Origin: Himantopus leucocephalus
Lineage: Eukaryota > Chordata > Aves > Charadriiformes > Recurvirostridae
Assembly: GCA_003993805.1 (NCBI GenBank)
Contig: RSEF01000001.1
Span: 211,014,863 to 211,078,862, forward strand
DNA length: 64,000 nucleotides
Direction: 5' to 3'
Shown here: positions 26,080-37,487 of the stretch, in pieces
Numbering within the stretch: position 1 is the first letter of the stretch
How the letters are laid out: each line of letters opens with the position of its first letter
Translations under genes and position numbers: made by a program
Notes under the pieces: generated by a model
The model's input: only the letters and a program-made list of their open reading frames with translations
The model's database searches: none
What the model was told of the DNA's origin: nothing

Positions 26080-27440
26080 ATGGAGAGAGACGGGGACCTC
26101 CGGGGAATGAATGACTCTGTCCCCCAGGAGGTGCCCGAGAGAGGTGGTGTGATGGGTGGTGGCGGTGGATGCGGCAGGGTGGTGATGCTGCGGCTCTCCC
26201 GGCTCCCGGGGAGCTGGAGGTGAATGAGGTGGGTCCCCCGGCAGGGTGGCGTACGGGAGGCGGGTGCTGGGCTGTGGGGCCAGGCTGTGACTACCGTCCT
26301 TTAAGCAACCAGCAATGAGCATCAAGAGTTTGGCCTCAAACCAGCCCGTTCTGGCACAGGTAGAGAAGAAATTTAGACCTGGGCAGCCGGTGTAGACTAC
26401 GTAACCACCTCCGCCTGGTATGTCCCAGGCTGCTTTCGAACTGCAGCTCAGACTGCAGTCCGTGGACACGATTTAAACCCAGGTTAGACTCTTGCAATTT
26501 GGTTCATCTTTATCCGTGTGAGCTCTTTCCGCTTTTGGCTGTGAGCTTTGAGCAGGGCAACACTTTGCACACACACACCCCCCGCCTTCTGTCCTACGGC
26601 TACGCTGTTGTACGACCGCGGTCACGTTTTCACACCCGCTTCTGTTGCAGCCGAGGCTATGTGAATGTGCGAGCAGCCTCAGTCGCACTCGCGTAAACCA
26701 AAGTTGCTTTTCAGAAATCTCTCCTCTCTAAATAAGCGCGTTGACATTGTCTAGTGCATGCTGCGGGAGGGCACAGGGTCTGCGATGACACTAAGCAGTG
26801 TGGACAAAAGTATGTTTGAGTATGCTTTAAACCATCGTCTCAGAGGAGAAGGCAAGCTTGAGAAACTGCCTCGCTTTCAGGAAGCTTGCTTTACGGCAGT
26901 ATTTATTTCTCAAGTCGGGGCAGCGAGGAAATGAGTCTCATGCATGAGAATGTTGCCATGTTATTAAACGGCGGTGTAAAAGCTGCGCTTGCTTTCATGG
27001 GAATGAGTTTCTTTGCCAAAAATGAGATGCCTCAGTTCCCCCCTGGGACTGCATCCGAGTTTGGAAGGAGCAGAGGATGCTGTTGCGAGCGGTCAGAGCA
27101 GATAGTGGGGAAGATGGTGCATTTTGTGGCAGCCTGTTTGTAGGGACGGAGGAGCAGCTCGGCGCCTGCCGGCCCACGCAGCAAGCGCTGCAGGGGGTGA
27201 TGCCGGCAGATCCCGCTGGTGTCCCTGCCCTGGCACCCCAGCAAATACGCCCCAAAACACTGCTTGCTGCTTCCAGCGCTTTGGGTGTCGCTCTCGTTTA
27301 CACCTGGGAGCAAATCCCAAGGAACTGCGCTGAAACCCACTCACGCTTTGCAGGGTGCTGTGACAGGGCAGAGCTCGACAGGAGACGGCACGGCAAACTG
27401 GCCGGTCCTTCCTGGGGAAAGTCAGGAAGGCTTCACTGAT
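26080..27440. promoter_or_regulatory. CpG-dense patch inside intron 2, possible CpG island or enhancer
   Basis: CpG dinucleotides are common here compared with neighbouring intron. At least twelve fall within about 180 bases at 26090-26265, and ten within about 130 bases at 27085-27215. A further cluster lies near 26460-26700. The middle part (26700-27060) is poorer, so this may be two or three separate patches. Short open frames on both strands across 26995-27458 reflect the GC content and show no domains. A regulatory role is inference from base composition only. Confidence 0.35.
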
Positions 27441-29960
27441 GGCAGCACTGAGCTTCATCCCCCAAGCTGTACAGTAAAAATGAATGTAAAAATCAGACTA
27501 GCTTNATTTTTATTTTATCAGAAATGGGTAAAACTCATTAACACTGGTGTTTTGAACTGTAGTTTAATAGAAGGCAGACTAATACAGTTCATTAAAATAT
27601 GCATGTTTGATGTTCGAGGTAATGTTTGCACAAATCCTCGGGGAGAGGATACTGTAGAGTTAAAATGATGTTTTTCACAGCCAAATGGCATAATCTCATT
27701 ACCAAAGTTTTGTGATCAAGATGAAAGGTACACTTAGCAATTGCAAGGGATAAACATTTCTTTTCTCCATAACTGCCCTTATTACTCACAGATAACAGAT
27801 CCAGTGCAGACTGTTACATTTCCTTCTTTCCTCTTTCTGTCTTCTTTTCTTGATTATGATTCACCAGCAGTTTCTATGGACTGGATGTAAGGAATGAGGG
27901 AAGTTTCTCTTTGCCCATTTCATGGCAAAAGGACATCCTGAACATGCGTTTGCTAACATTTAGCCTGGAGATGCAGATATTGCTCAGGGAGGAAAAACTT
28001 TTAAAATCTGAAATTCTTTTCCGTGACTTTCCTCCAGCTTCTAGCTTTCCGGCAGGCTGCTCAGCACACTGCTCCTCAACCTCCTCCAGCTGGTGAACCC
28101 ACAGTATTTCAAGGAAATCCGCAGACCCAGTACAGCAAATAGAAACTTTGCTTTTCTTAGTTACCTTTTGACCCTCAGAAGTAATCTGTGGACTCCCAGG
28201 CATCTGCTTTTACACTGAAAACTATGGATTTAAGAGATCTGAAGGAGAAAGGGTATATGCGCCAGAAAAGTATAGCTCTTCTAAACATTCCTCTGACCAC
28301 ATTGTCTTTGGAGAGGAAAAAAAAGAATCCTTACCTCGCTTGCAGGGTATGGGAAAAATCCTTTTTTGCCTTTAGTTCAGTATTGCTGTAACAGCAGTTG
28401 GGGTGGCCTTTGGGCTGTATTGTTACAAATAACTGAAATGAAACCGCAACGCAGTCAAAGCCCCGGACCCCAGTGTGACCTGGTGAACATTCATTTTGCA
28501 TGTTCTGGTGGACATTTTATTGTTACATACTGACAGGTTTGGTTCAGAAAGCAAGACAGATTGCACTCTGAATTTTTTTCTGCTACTTTACGGCCAGCGC
28601 GTCATATGTGTAACTGAGGCCTCTAAATCAGGAACTGACACTGTTCCCATGTCCTAAATGATTATATGACCCTTTAGGATCGAGTGATATGTTAATCTTT
28701 TCTAATTATACTATACTATATCTCTTGTGTTCAAACATGGTCACGAACGGGGCTGTTTCTGCTCCCATAGATGTAGATGGCAGAAGGCCAGCTGGAGCTG
28801 CACCAGGTCCCATTTGCAGCCCAATGACCACGTGTTTGGGGGAAAATTGAAGAGCTTAGGGTCACGGAAGACACAAGAAATAAAGATGCTGGAGCAGGAT
28901 GAGATCTCAAATGACGTTTTGAAGGTTCTGTTTCTTTTGCAATGTGATTCCTCATTCATCATGCAAATGCATAATTTCCATGCAATTAAAAAATAATTTT
29001 TGTTATGAAGGTGAGTTTGATTAGCTTGTACAGTTGACAGCTAGTAAAGCTGTGTGAAATATGCACACACAAAAAAACTCTCCTCCTAGTGGGAAATTCC
29101 ACTTTTTACTGGAGAAAAGGCATATTTCCCTTATCATAAGCGGAGAGGGAGGATGAGAATTTGTCCTTTTTCATGTCGTTACTGGCTGCAACCCGAGAAC
29201 TTTACATAGGTGATCCAAACTTGTTAGTGTCATGCCATAAAGCCATGAATCAGGAATGTGCCCAGCTGGATCCTCACCGATGCTGCCACAGTGCTGCCAC
29301 ACTGCCACAGTGGCTGTGTACGAGCACATTAAATTAGTTGTAGAAATCACAGTCACTCCTCAGCTTAAAGTTCTTGATGCTCCGAGAGTGATATAAATGT
29401 GCTACAGGGTAAATAAAGTCCGGGTCCATGAAATTCAGATACGCAGTGACCTGTTCCACAGGGGCAGCACAGCAATGCCAGCTGCAGGAGTGGGTATTTA
29501 CCACCATGCCTTCTCCTTCTTGCTGGTCACAGCGCTGGCTGAAGCACTGGGGTGGACACATCTATGCTGACAGACAAGCGTTATTATCAGCTTAGTTTAT
29601 GTCATGCAGCAGCAGTAAAGCTGCCAGCAGAAGGACTCCTGTCAGCATACAGTGCATCTCCACTGGGGGCTATGCCAGCGTGTCTGCTGTGATGGAAATG
29701 TCCTGGTGTGGACAAGCATGGGTCTCCTTTTGCTATCCTGGAGGAGCTTCGGAGCATTACCTGGTTGTATCACCCCCTGTGTAAAGTCTCTTTTACACAA
29801 CAGAGGGATTTGAAGGTATCTTAGCATATGGCTAGTCTTCCGAGGCCCTCAGTGTGCACGGCTGCAGCCAGATCTCCAGAAGCGCTTAGCAGCTTCTGAG
29901 GCCATGCAATGGAGCTGCCAAATGCCTGCCTGTCCAGCTCAGGACTACAGGACTCCTCAC
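27441..29960. other. Intron 2 segment, no gene seen; single N at 27505
   Basis: The sequence is intronic and unremarkable. A single ambiguous base at 27505 marks a probable join. No repeat family or gene could be named. Confidence 0.65.
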
Positions 29961-30320
29961 TCCAGGAGTGATATAGGCAGCAGGGTCTCAGCATCTCATC
30001 AGCGTCACAGACGTGCCCAAATTCAGCCCTCACAAGTCTCATGAGCTTCTGTGTCATGCCTCCCTGGAGGCACACCTCGGGGAGTATGGTGGCCTCTGCC
30101 ACGTCTCAGGAGAGCCTGTGCTGGCAAAGCTTCTTGAATGGATTTGNATCCAGGAGTGATATAGCCAGCAGGGTCTCAGCATCTCATCAGCGTCACAGAC
30201 ACGCCCAAATTCAGCCCTCACAAGTCTCACGAGCTTCTGTGTCATACACCTCAGGGAGTATGGTGGCCTCTGCCATGTCTCAGGAGAGCCTGTGCTGGCA
30301 AAGCTTCTTGAATGGATTTG
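29961..30320. repeat. Near-identical tandem duplication, two copies separated by a single N
   Basis: Copy one (29961-30146) and copy two (30149-30320) both start TCCAGGAGTGATATAG and end GAATGGATTTG. They differ by a few substitutions (for example GACGTGCCC versus GACACGCCC, and TCATGAG versus TCACGAG). A block of about 14 bases around 30058-30075 is present only in copy one. The lone N at 30147 sits exactly at the junction, which suggests an assembly join of overlapping or allelic contigs rather than, or as well as, a real duplication. Confidence 0.93.
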
Positions 30321-33300
30321 TGATCCCTCGAGAGCAGTATGGACTGTGGGCCAGAGGGTCTGGGGCAGAAACCAAGCCATGGGGAAGTGCTGCTGCTGGG
30401 GACGCAACGTGCTATGTGCTCGCTATGTGCTTGCCTGCTCCAGCAGCCTGGTCAGAGGCCACACCATGGCTGAGGTTAGTGCTATGAGCCATCTCCGTGG
30501 CCTGGGTTGCTGCTATAAGCCACCTCCCTCCCTGTGACTCAGGCACATGACCAATAGACCAGATGAGTCCTGTGTGACTCAGCTCTATAGAGCTGTCTAA
30601 TGATGGAAGGAGCAAGACGTGAGAGCTATTGCATGTTGAAAGGTTGCAAAAATGAGAACTCAGCCAGAACATTTTTTTGACGAAGACACTGAGGCAAGCT
30701 GGAGGTCAGGTTTTCTAGAGCTCTTCACTTGACAGCTGTCTTTTATATGCATGTAACTTGATTTTAGCAGTCAGCATGCACCTGCCATATCCACCTCTTC
30801 CAAAGACATTGGTGCCAAAAGTCAAAAATGGGGGATTTCAAAAAGCTGATCCAGAGCTGCTGGTGGCTGTCATCCCAGGTTTGATGTTGAGTAGCTACAG
30901 TTTGGAAGGGTGGATGAATGATTGGATCGTGTAACTGAGAACTGCTACAGAGGCGTTAGCTACAGACTACTTGCTGCTGCCTAAGCACTCAGTTTAGACC
31001 TCACTGAAGTCCCTTCAGAGAGGGGTTTGGACTATTGGCTGATTCCTTCAGCTAGAAAAGTTCAGTGATCCCAGCTGATGGGAATCTTGAAGTTGAAACA
31101 AAATTTGATGCCAGCCCTTGGCAGCAGGTCTCTATCAAAACCCAATACAGTCACCCCTGGAAGGAGGAACGACTGTATCCTTTCTAGTTAGACTCAGATC
31201 TGTCAGAAGCAGAGGAAGAAGAAAGTAGGTAAAATAAAGGAGCAGGAGAATAAAATGAATATTTGTCTTGTCTAAATTTCCATTTGCCTTCCAACTTCTA
31301 AGGGTTTTGGAGAAAATAATCTAAAATAAGCTTTTGACTATGTGTAGCACTATTGCGATACTCATTTTGAGGCCAAAGTGTCCCTGGTTATGGACAGAAA
31401 GGGAAGGAATGAAAAAGATACCTTCTTACTCAACTGATCGGTCCCTCGTGTGCATTATGAGTCATATCTGCTTATTTCACTAACAGAAACAAGTTTTTAC
31501 TCTTTTTTTTTCCCTTCCTATTAGCAACACATAGCACTGGCAGCCAAGGGAGGACTGACTGGCTCATGCTCTGTCTCTCAGTTCACCAACAGAAGAGTTA
31601 ACTACGTTTTTATTGCTGTGATGATGCACAGGCTGGAAGAACACAGCCTGACTTTCAGGCCTCAGGTAGCATTCACAGTCCTGGCAGCTAGAAGACACGA
31701 GTGAGGGATTTTGCAATCGAAGGAAAATGTGAGCCCAGCCCTCTGAGTGTCCATGGTCACAGCAGATACTACGCAAAAGCGTGGCTGTATAAAACCACAC
31801 AGATAGGTCAACAGACTGCTTGAAAAAAGAAAACTGTGGGACAGGTTCTACCCTTAGTAAACCCTAAGCCAGTCCATGCCCTTGTTGAGGCCAGAGATGT
31901 GGTCTTGGGTGGGCAGAAACAAAGCTGAAAGGGAAGGCAGTGGGGCACAGCAGGAGGCCATACAGAAACCAGGAGGGTTTACTGTCCCAAGACCAGGTGT
32001 CCATTCATCGCACCAGGCATCACGAGCTGGGATGTGGTGTGGGAGGATGCCCTCTTCTCCCTCTCCAAGCAAATCTCCATAGCTGGACTTGGGCCATGCA
32101 AATGATTTTGTGAATGATAAAGTAACTGGCTGGTTGATTTGTCAGCTGAGGAGGTTCACGCCAGGAAAGTCCTGTTCAGTCTCCTACCTGTGTTGTGTCG
32201 CTGCGTTAACAGCCTAAGGGCCAAATACTCCAGTTTGTTTCCAGTGCTGGAAAACAAGATTTAACCAAGCGGGCTGGCTAAACTGGGATTATAGCAATGT
32301 ATTTCACACCGTTGAGTCTGTCTCTTATGTTTGTTGCTAACCAAAATAGATTCCATTTAACCAGGGAAATAAGCTGGGCTAGTAGGTGCCAATTTTGCAT
32401 GAACGTTATGCCTATACTCATTTTCCTACCTCTTATCATTTCAGCTTTCACTAAGTTTGGTATTTGTGGATGGAAACTGGTGCCCGCAGCCTTTTTTCCC
32501 TCCACTTTCTACAGAGCTGTTCATGTGCATGCTATGCATACTTATTTACACTCACTAGGAAGCACTCCCAACAGAGGTTGCTCTCGAGCATGCTGCCAGC
32601 ACATAGCAGAGGTGAAACCACCAGGCTGCAATAAAAAGTTTTGCCCTCGAGGCAAAAGAGGGATGGAGACAAAAAGCATTTATCATTTCCTGTCACTATT
32701 ATTGTCTGGTGGTTCCTCCTCAGCTAATGCCAGACCTCTGGCAGCGGAGCGAGGAGGGATGGGAGGACTCATGCTGTGCATCCATTGAATTAAGTTTGAG
32801 GGAAGAGGCTTCCAGTAGCTCCTTGAAGAATCAGCTAGAAGTGAACCCCAGGCAAATCTACTCTTTAGGTAGGTCCCTTTGAAGGGTAAGATTTGCCTTG
32901 TGAATTATTTAATTTAGTTTAACTGAAAGATTTTATTTCATTCAATGAAATCCACTGAAATCTGCAGTATTATCCTACAGACCCATTGGAGTTAATGGGA
33001 ACCCTTCCAGTGACTTCAATGACTTTGGTTCTATAAAATAATTTTTCTAATTGTATTTATTTAATTTATTTAGTTGCATCAAAGATTTCTGGCATAGGAA
33101 AAAAACATCTCTTGCTTTCTGCATCTAAGTCTAATGCTAACTATACCTTTTAAAAGTCATGTTTCAATGAAGGACTTAATTCTATCGTCGAACAAATGAA
33201 AAATCCATGAAGTCTGAGCTCTCTTAACGTTTATGAAATGTGGAGGTAACTTTAATATGCACCAGAAATAAAGTAAAAGTTCCTCTCTGTCAGAACTAGA

Positions 33301-36300
33301 ATTTAAGATTTCCCTTACTTTTCCTGATTTCAATGTTGAGTATTTAAATCAGACTAGAGACCTTCCCTCAAAACTACTAAAACAAAACACTCAACAAAAA
33401 AAACATTTTGAAATACCAGTGTCTCCAAAAAACACTGATAATTTGAAAACAATATGCTTGACCCTTTCAAAATGTGCATCCTCACTCCTACGCCAGTAGC
33501 ACTTTTATTTTTGTAGCAGCCCAAAATCTGGCAAGACGCTCATCTCTTCCATTGACATCACTGAATCGCGGATCAGTGCACATAGGCTGGAAGCTTGTGA
33601 TATAATACCTTCATGCTAATATTTATACCCTTGCCTAATTTTACTCCTAAGAATAATCCAACTACCATCAGAATTTTTTTTGTTCCAAATATAACTACAA
33701 GTCATTATGGCAGGTTATTTCACTCTTCTATTGTAAAAGCAGATAAAGGCGAACCAGATCACAGACATGTTGTCCTCAGTGCACTCAACGATAAAGTCAA
33801 TGGCAGCCCGTGCACTAAAAATGGTACATGTTCTTTGACTCGTTTTTAAACTGTGATATGTCATCGTGATATTTTGTATGTATATAAGAACCAGAACTAC
33901 TCATGCATACATCACTTTAGTGGAAAGTGCTGCAAAAGCTTTTTTGTTGCCTATCCCAGAAGAGTTGCTCTTACTTTTTACCTGTACAAAGCTACAAGAC
34001 GAGTCAGAACAGTTTTAAGGATTGCTCTTCAGCAGCTTTAAATTATTTGCTCTTCAGCCAAATTTCAAGGCTGAAGTTTTGAAATAGCACTTTTACGTCT
34101 TCAGCCTGACCTCTCAGCTGGTATTTAGTAACTGCACGAGTCCAGGGTCTCCGCTGGGAGTCTGCAATGCAAAATAAAATCATTTCATTAAAACCAATGT
34201 TGAGGTGGCATCAAGTTGAGGGCACAATAATTTCTTAAATAGCACCAAGTTGACTGCCTGTGACCGGACCAGATGCTCCTGTAGGGCACTTCCCTGCTAT
34301 TGCCATGCCTCGCTGGCATCTGTCTGTGCCCCAAGCTACAGGGAAAACCTTGAATGACTTGGGTTTGCTTACCCTCATTTTGCACGCCTGCTTTTAGTAC
34401 CAGAAGTGATCCCAGCACTCTGCAGCTCTCAGCGTTATGCATTTTTGGTATAAGCTTTTGTTCTTTCATACTTTTGCTGTGATGAGGGAGCCGGGTCTTC
34501 CTGCCAGCCGTGTATGCATAAGCAAAACTATGTCAGGCTTTGAAGGCTGAGCCCAAGACAAAGCATTCCCAGCGAGATCTGTTTCATATATATCATGTCT
34601 TAAGTATCCTTTAAATACTGCATTAATTGTGAGGCATTAGTACAGGGAGGAATATCTTTTCACTTAATCATTCATGACCAAGAGGTTTCTTGTAAACTTG
34701 ATTCACTCTCTCACCTCCAGACTTTTTATTCTTCTATCTCACTCCTCATTTGAAGTAGCAATCTGCTACTTATCCTGAAAACAGTTCTTTCCGGGCCAAA
34801 GGAAATGGTATGAAGCTGCTTTTTCCTTCTCCCAGGCCTGCGGCCAGGACAACTGAGTCCAGAAACTCGCTACTGAGTGTCCGACACACAATCCCAACAG
34901 GGACAGAAGCTGTTCAAGCCCACGACCAGGTTCAGGACTGGGGAGATGATGTCTTTCCCTGGTTGCAAATGTCTTGTTACTTAAGAAAAAGAGCTGGTCT
35001 TCCCTTTTACTGTCAAAACAGAAAAGAAATCTGGTGAATTATTTTCCATAAAGTTTGTTTTATTACTTACCTTGCCTGCTGGGTGACGATTCCTATGAAG
35101 CTCACAACTTTTATTCTTTTCAGTTGCTTTTTGGGGTGATGGGACCCCTTTGAGTCGGTAGGTCTCCATCATCACCCTCGAGCTAGAAACGCAAGGAAGA
35201 AAAGAAAGAATTAAAATTCTGTACAAAGGTCAAAGAAAGCTTAAAGCCTGCAACTTGAAACCACTGGCACGGAGCTGCGGCACTTCATATTTCTGCTGGA
35301 AAGGGATTCCGCTTGCGGAATCAGAATAAAAGAAGTTCTTGTGAATCTTACGAGTGAATGCAGTGATATATACGCACAAAATTATATGTATGTGTGTGTA
35401 TACATGCATGCATATTTGTTATATACATGTACACGTATATAAAGATGGAAATCTTTAGGTTTTCATTTGAAATCCTTGCTTACTCCTAGGTGATTAGAAA
35501 GGATAATAATCACAATAAAAAAACCCTCAAATGGGGATTAAATCCTCAAGAGAAGAAGTGCTCCATTTATTGCAGCCTTGCTTATCTCACACAGAGTAAG
35601 GGGATTATGCGATTGCTTTTGTGTCCTGAACGATTGTGGCTAGACGGTTTCTGACATAATAGACTTGCCTACTGAAATAGAAACATTACTGTTAGATGGA
35701 TTTGCAGCTGGCTGCAGAAATGCGTTTGTCTGAACAGAAACGTCCCTTGTAACTTACTGAAACACTTGCTCTGAGCGTGGAAGTCAGGCTTTTTGGGGAA
35801 GACATACACTGCCTTTTGTTCGGCTTGCGAGACGCTGTAGCCTCTGGAGACACCGGGGCTGGCGCGCTGCGGAGAAGGGACCTGGGTTCGTAAGCCCTTT
35901 TGAATTGAAAATGCAACCCAACGTTTGCAGAGTGGAGGCTGGGTATATAAGAAAAGGTGGCTTTTGGGACATGTTGCCAACTGATGTAATGGCACCAAGC
36001 AAGGAGCTTGATTCGCAGGAGAGCAGTGGAGTTATGTGGTCCACTGGCATGGGCTCTCCCCGAGAGTATGGTTGGGAAATATTTCTGTGCTGGAGCTCCA
36101 TCTCTCCCGACATGCAGAGTAACAGGCTCCTTTGTGATAACCATCATCAGCTTCAAATACTGCTTGGGAGACTTCAGGCTGCAGGGCTCCCTGCAGACCT
36201 CCCAGCCTTGCTCGGCTAATTTAGACTGACCCGCGCGCTGTCCTCCAGGGCTGCCGGGCTGCCTTTTCTGGCCGCTAACACACTGCCTGGAAGTGTTCAG

Positions 36301-36479
36301 TCCTGCTTTGCCCCGGTGTTGTGATCACAAATGGGCTTCGAGTGTTAGGCACAACTTTTACAGGAGCAGAAGGAGCCTTTGCATCCATTTCCAGCCAAAG
36401 AGAGAAGTTCCCCGCTAAAGGTGACACTGGGGCATGCAGAGCAGGGCTCAGTTCCTCTCCTTCTGTGTCCCCTGCTTCT
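30321..36479. other. Intron 2 segment, no gene seen
   Basis: No gene is recognised. Contents include a possible old amniote repeat at 32980-33035, a TA/TG/CA-rich alternating microsatellite at 35363-35442 and moderately CpG-rich sequence near 35840-36260. The longer open frames at 32297-32788 and 35692-36156 show no domains. Confidence 0.6.
35363..35442. repeat. TA/TG/CA alternating purine-pyrimidine repeat
   Basis: Mixed ATAT, GTGTGT, CATGCATGCAT and ACATGTACACGTATAT blocks make nearly continuous alternating purine-pyrimidine sequence. This can adopt cruciform or Z-DNA in principle, but it is common in bird introns. Confidence 0.7.
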
Positions 36480-36721
36480 CCTTGAGGTGCCAACCGCGAC
36501 GCCAAACCAAAAAGTTACCCTTAACGAATACGATAAGCAATGTCACGGTCTAATGATCCTGACACAGCATGTCACTCACCACCCACCGGGGAAATCGCAG
36601 TGGAGTCCCTGGACAAGGTATCCGGTGTGCACTGGAGTCCAACAAGCGATTCCCACCGGCGGTGGCAGGAGATGAGCGGTGCCTGATCTCAAGATTCCTG
36701 TCCCATCTGGGGTGCCAAAAC
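36480..36721 (-). mobile_element. Retroviral leader remnant following the LTR (truncated provirus)
   Basis: Read on the minus strand, sequence downstream of the LTR begins with a short spacer and a primer-binding site and continues as a GC-rich leader for roughly 200 bases. No gag, pro, pol or env coding similarity follows, and no second LTR is seen within several kilobases, so the provirus is truncated shortly after its leader. The left boundary is uncertain. CTTCT at 36475-36479 matches CTTCT just outside the LTR at 37488-37492. Five bases is weak evidence for a target-site duplication, and a truncated copy would not normally keep one. Confidence 0.5.
36700..36717 (-). other. Retroviral primer-binding site, arginine-tRNA-like
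   Basis: On the minus strand the 18 bases TGGCACCCCAGATGGGAC begin four bases after the LTR's terminal CA, the usual place for a primer-binding site. They match the complement of the 3' end of a vertebrate tRNA-Arg (CCG), as I remember it, at all but two positions. The tRNA assignment is from memory and needs a database comparison; the primer-binding role follows from position and the TGG start. Confidence 0.65.
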
Positions 36722-36794
36722 TGTTGCCTGCAAAAGAGGTCTAAGTCCCGATTCTCCCGAAACACAGAGGCTATGTTTAGAGAGGAGACGTTGC

Positions 36795-36800
36795 TTTATT
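36795..36800 (-). terminator. LTR polyadenylation signal AATAAA
   Basis: A canonical AATAAA on the minus strand lies 66 bases downstream of the LTR TATA box and about 73 bases before the LTR end. This is the expected arrangement for an R/U5 region. It is antisense to MAML2 and so should not terminate the host transcript. Confidence 0.8.
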
Positions 36801-36865
36801 CTGGGCAGGGTGCACGGTGGAATATTTCCATAAATCGTGCACACCGTGCGCCGGCTTTCTTGTCA

Positions 36866-36946
36866 TATTTATACACAAAAGTTACAAAGTAGCACACTCC
36901 CAGTTACAATGATTGGTTAGTAATTTACATATGATTATAATATTGG
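36866..36946 (-). promoter_or_regulatory. LTR core promoter: two CCAAT boxes and a TATA box
   Basis: Minus-strand CCAAT at 36946-36942, CCAATC at 36916-36911 and TATAAATA at 36873-36866 are spaced as in a standard RNA polymerase II promoter. If active, it would initiate transcription leftwards, antisense to MAML2 and across the leader remnant. Confidence 0.7.
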
Positions 36947-37487
36947 TTATGTCATTCTCCTCAGTTACTGCGCCTGCACAAGGGAAGGGTCTTCATATGG
37001 GCAAGGGTCTTCTTGGCCTATGGGCCTGATTTTTAGTATTATAATGAAGATAGTTCAGTTTAGGACACCCAGAATGTTCACTTTTCTGCCAAGTTGGCTA
37101 GGCCTTTCAAAACATGGTAGATTAGTAGCATCCCCAAGGTTCGTATGCTCCTCTGCTCCGGGATGTTTTACTTCAAAGAAAGACAACAACACCTGCGTTC
37201 CTTGATTAGGTGTTCTCTTTCATACGACTCAAGGATAGAATCCTTGTTATCCATGAGAATGTCTCAGAAAGTTCCTCTATTAATTAGCCCAGACACTTGT
37301 GAAGAAACGTTCCCAAGGCCAACCGTCTAGCCAAATACATAACAAAATGGTCATACGCAAGACCGTATATCAGAAGTTCAGCTAATGCCAATAGTTAACA
37401 GGCCTAACTAACTTTAATGCTAACAACCTTAAAGCTAAGAACTTTAATGTTAACGAAAATGGCTGAAATTCTAACTACAAGTCAACA

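Larger units (their letters stand above)
36722..37487 (-). mobile_element. Endogenous retrovirus LTR, complete, antisense to MAML2
   Basis: On the minus strand the element starts TGTTG (37487-37483) and ends CAACA (36726-36722), a perfect five-base inverted terminal repeat around TG...CA. In order it contains a long U3 with repeated AAGGGTCTTC-type motifs, two CCAAT boxes (36946-36942 and 36916-36911), a TATAAATA box (36873-36866), an AATAAA signal (36800-36795) and about 70 bases to its end. A primer-binding site follows immediately. The length of 766 bases is within the normal LTR range. It is old enough to have lost its coding region, but its control signals look intact. Antisense orientation within an intron is the usual tolerated state. 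Class assignment is not possible by eye. Confidence 0.88.

Noticed and set aside
32297..32788. Plus-strand open frame of 163 codons
   Set aside because: No known domain, no splice or promoter evidence, and a cysteine/histidine-rich end typical of chance translation of intron.
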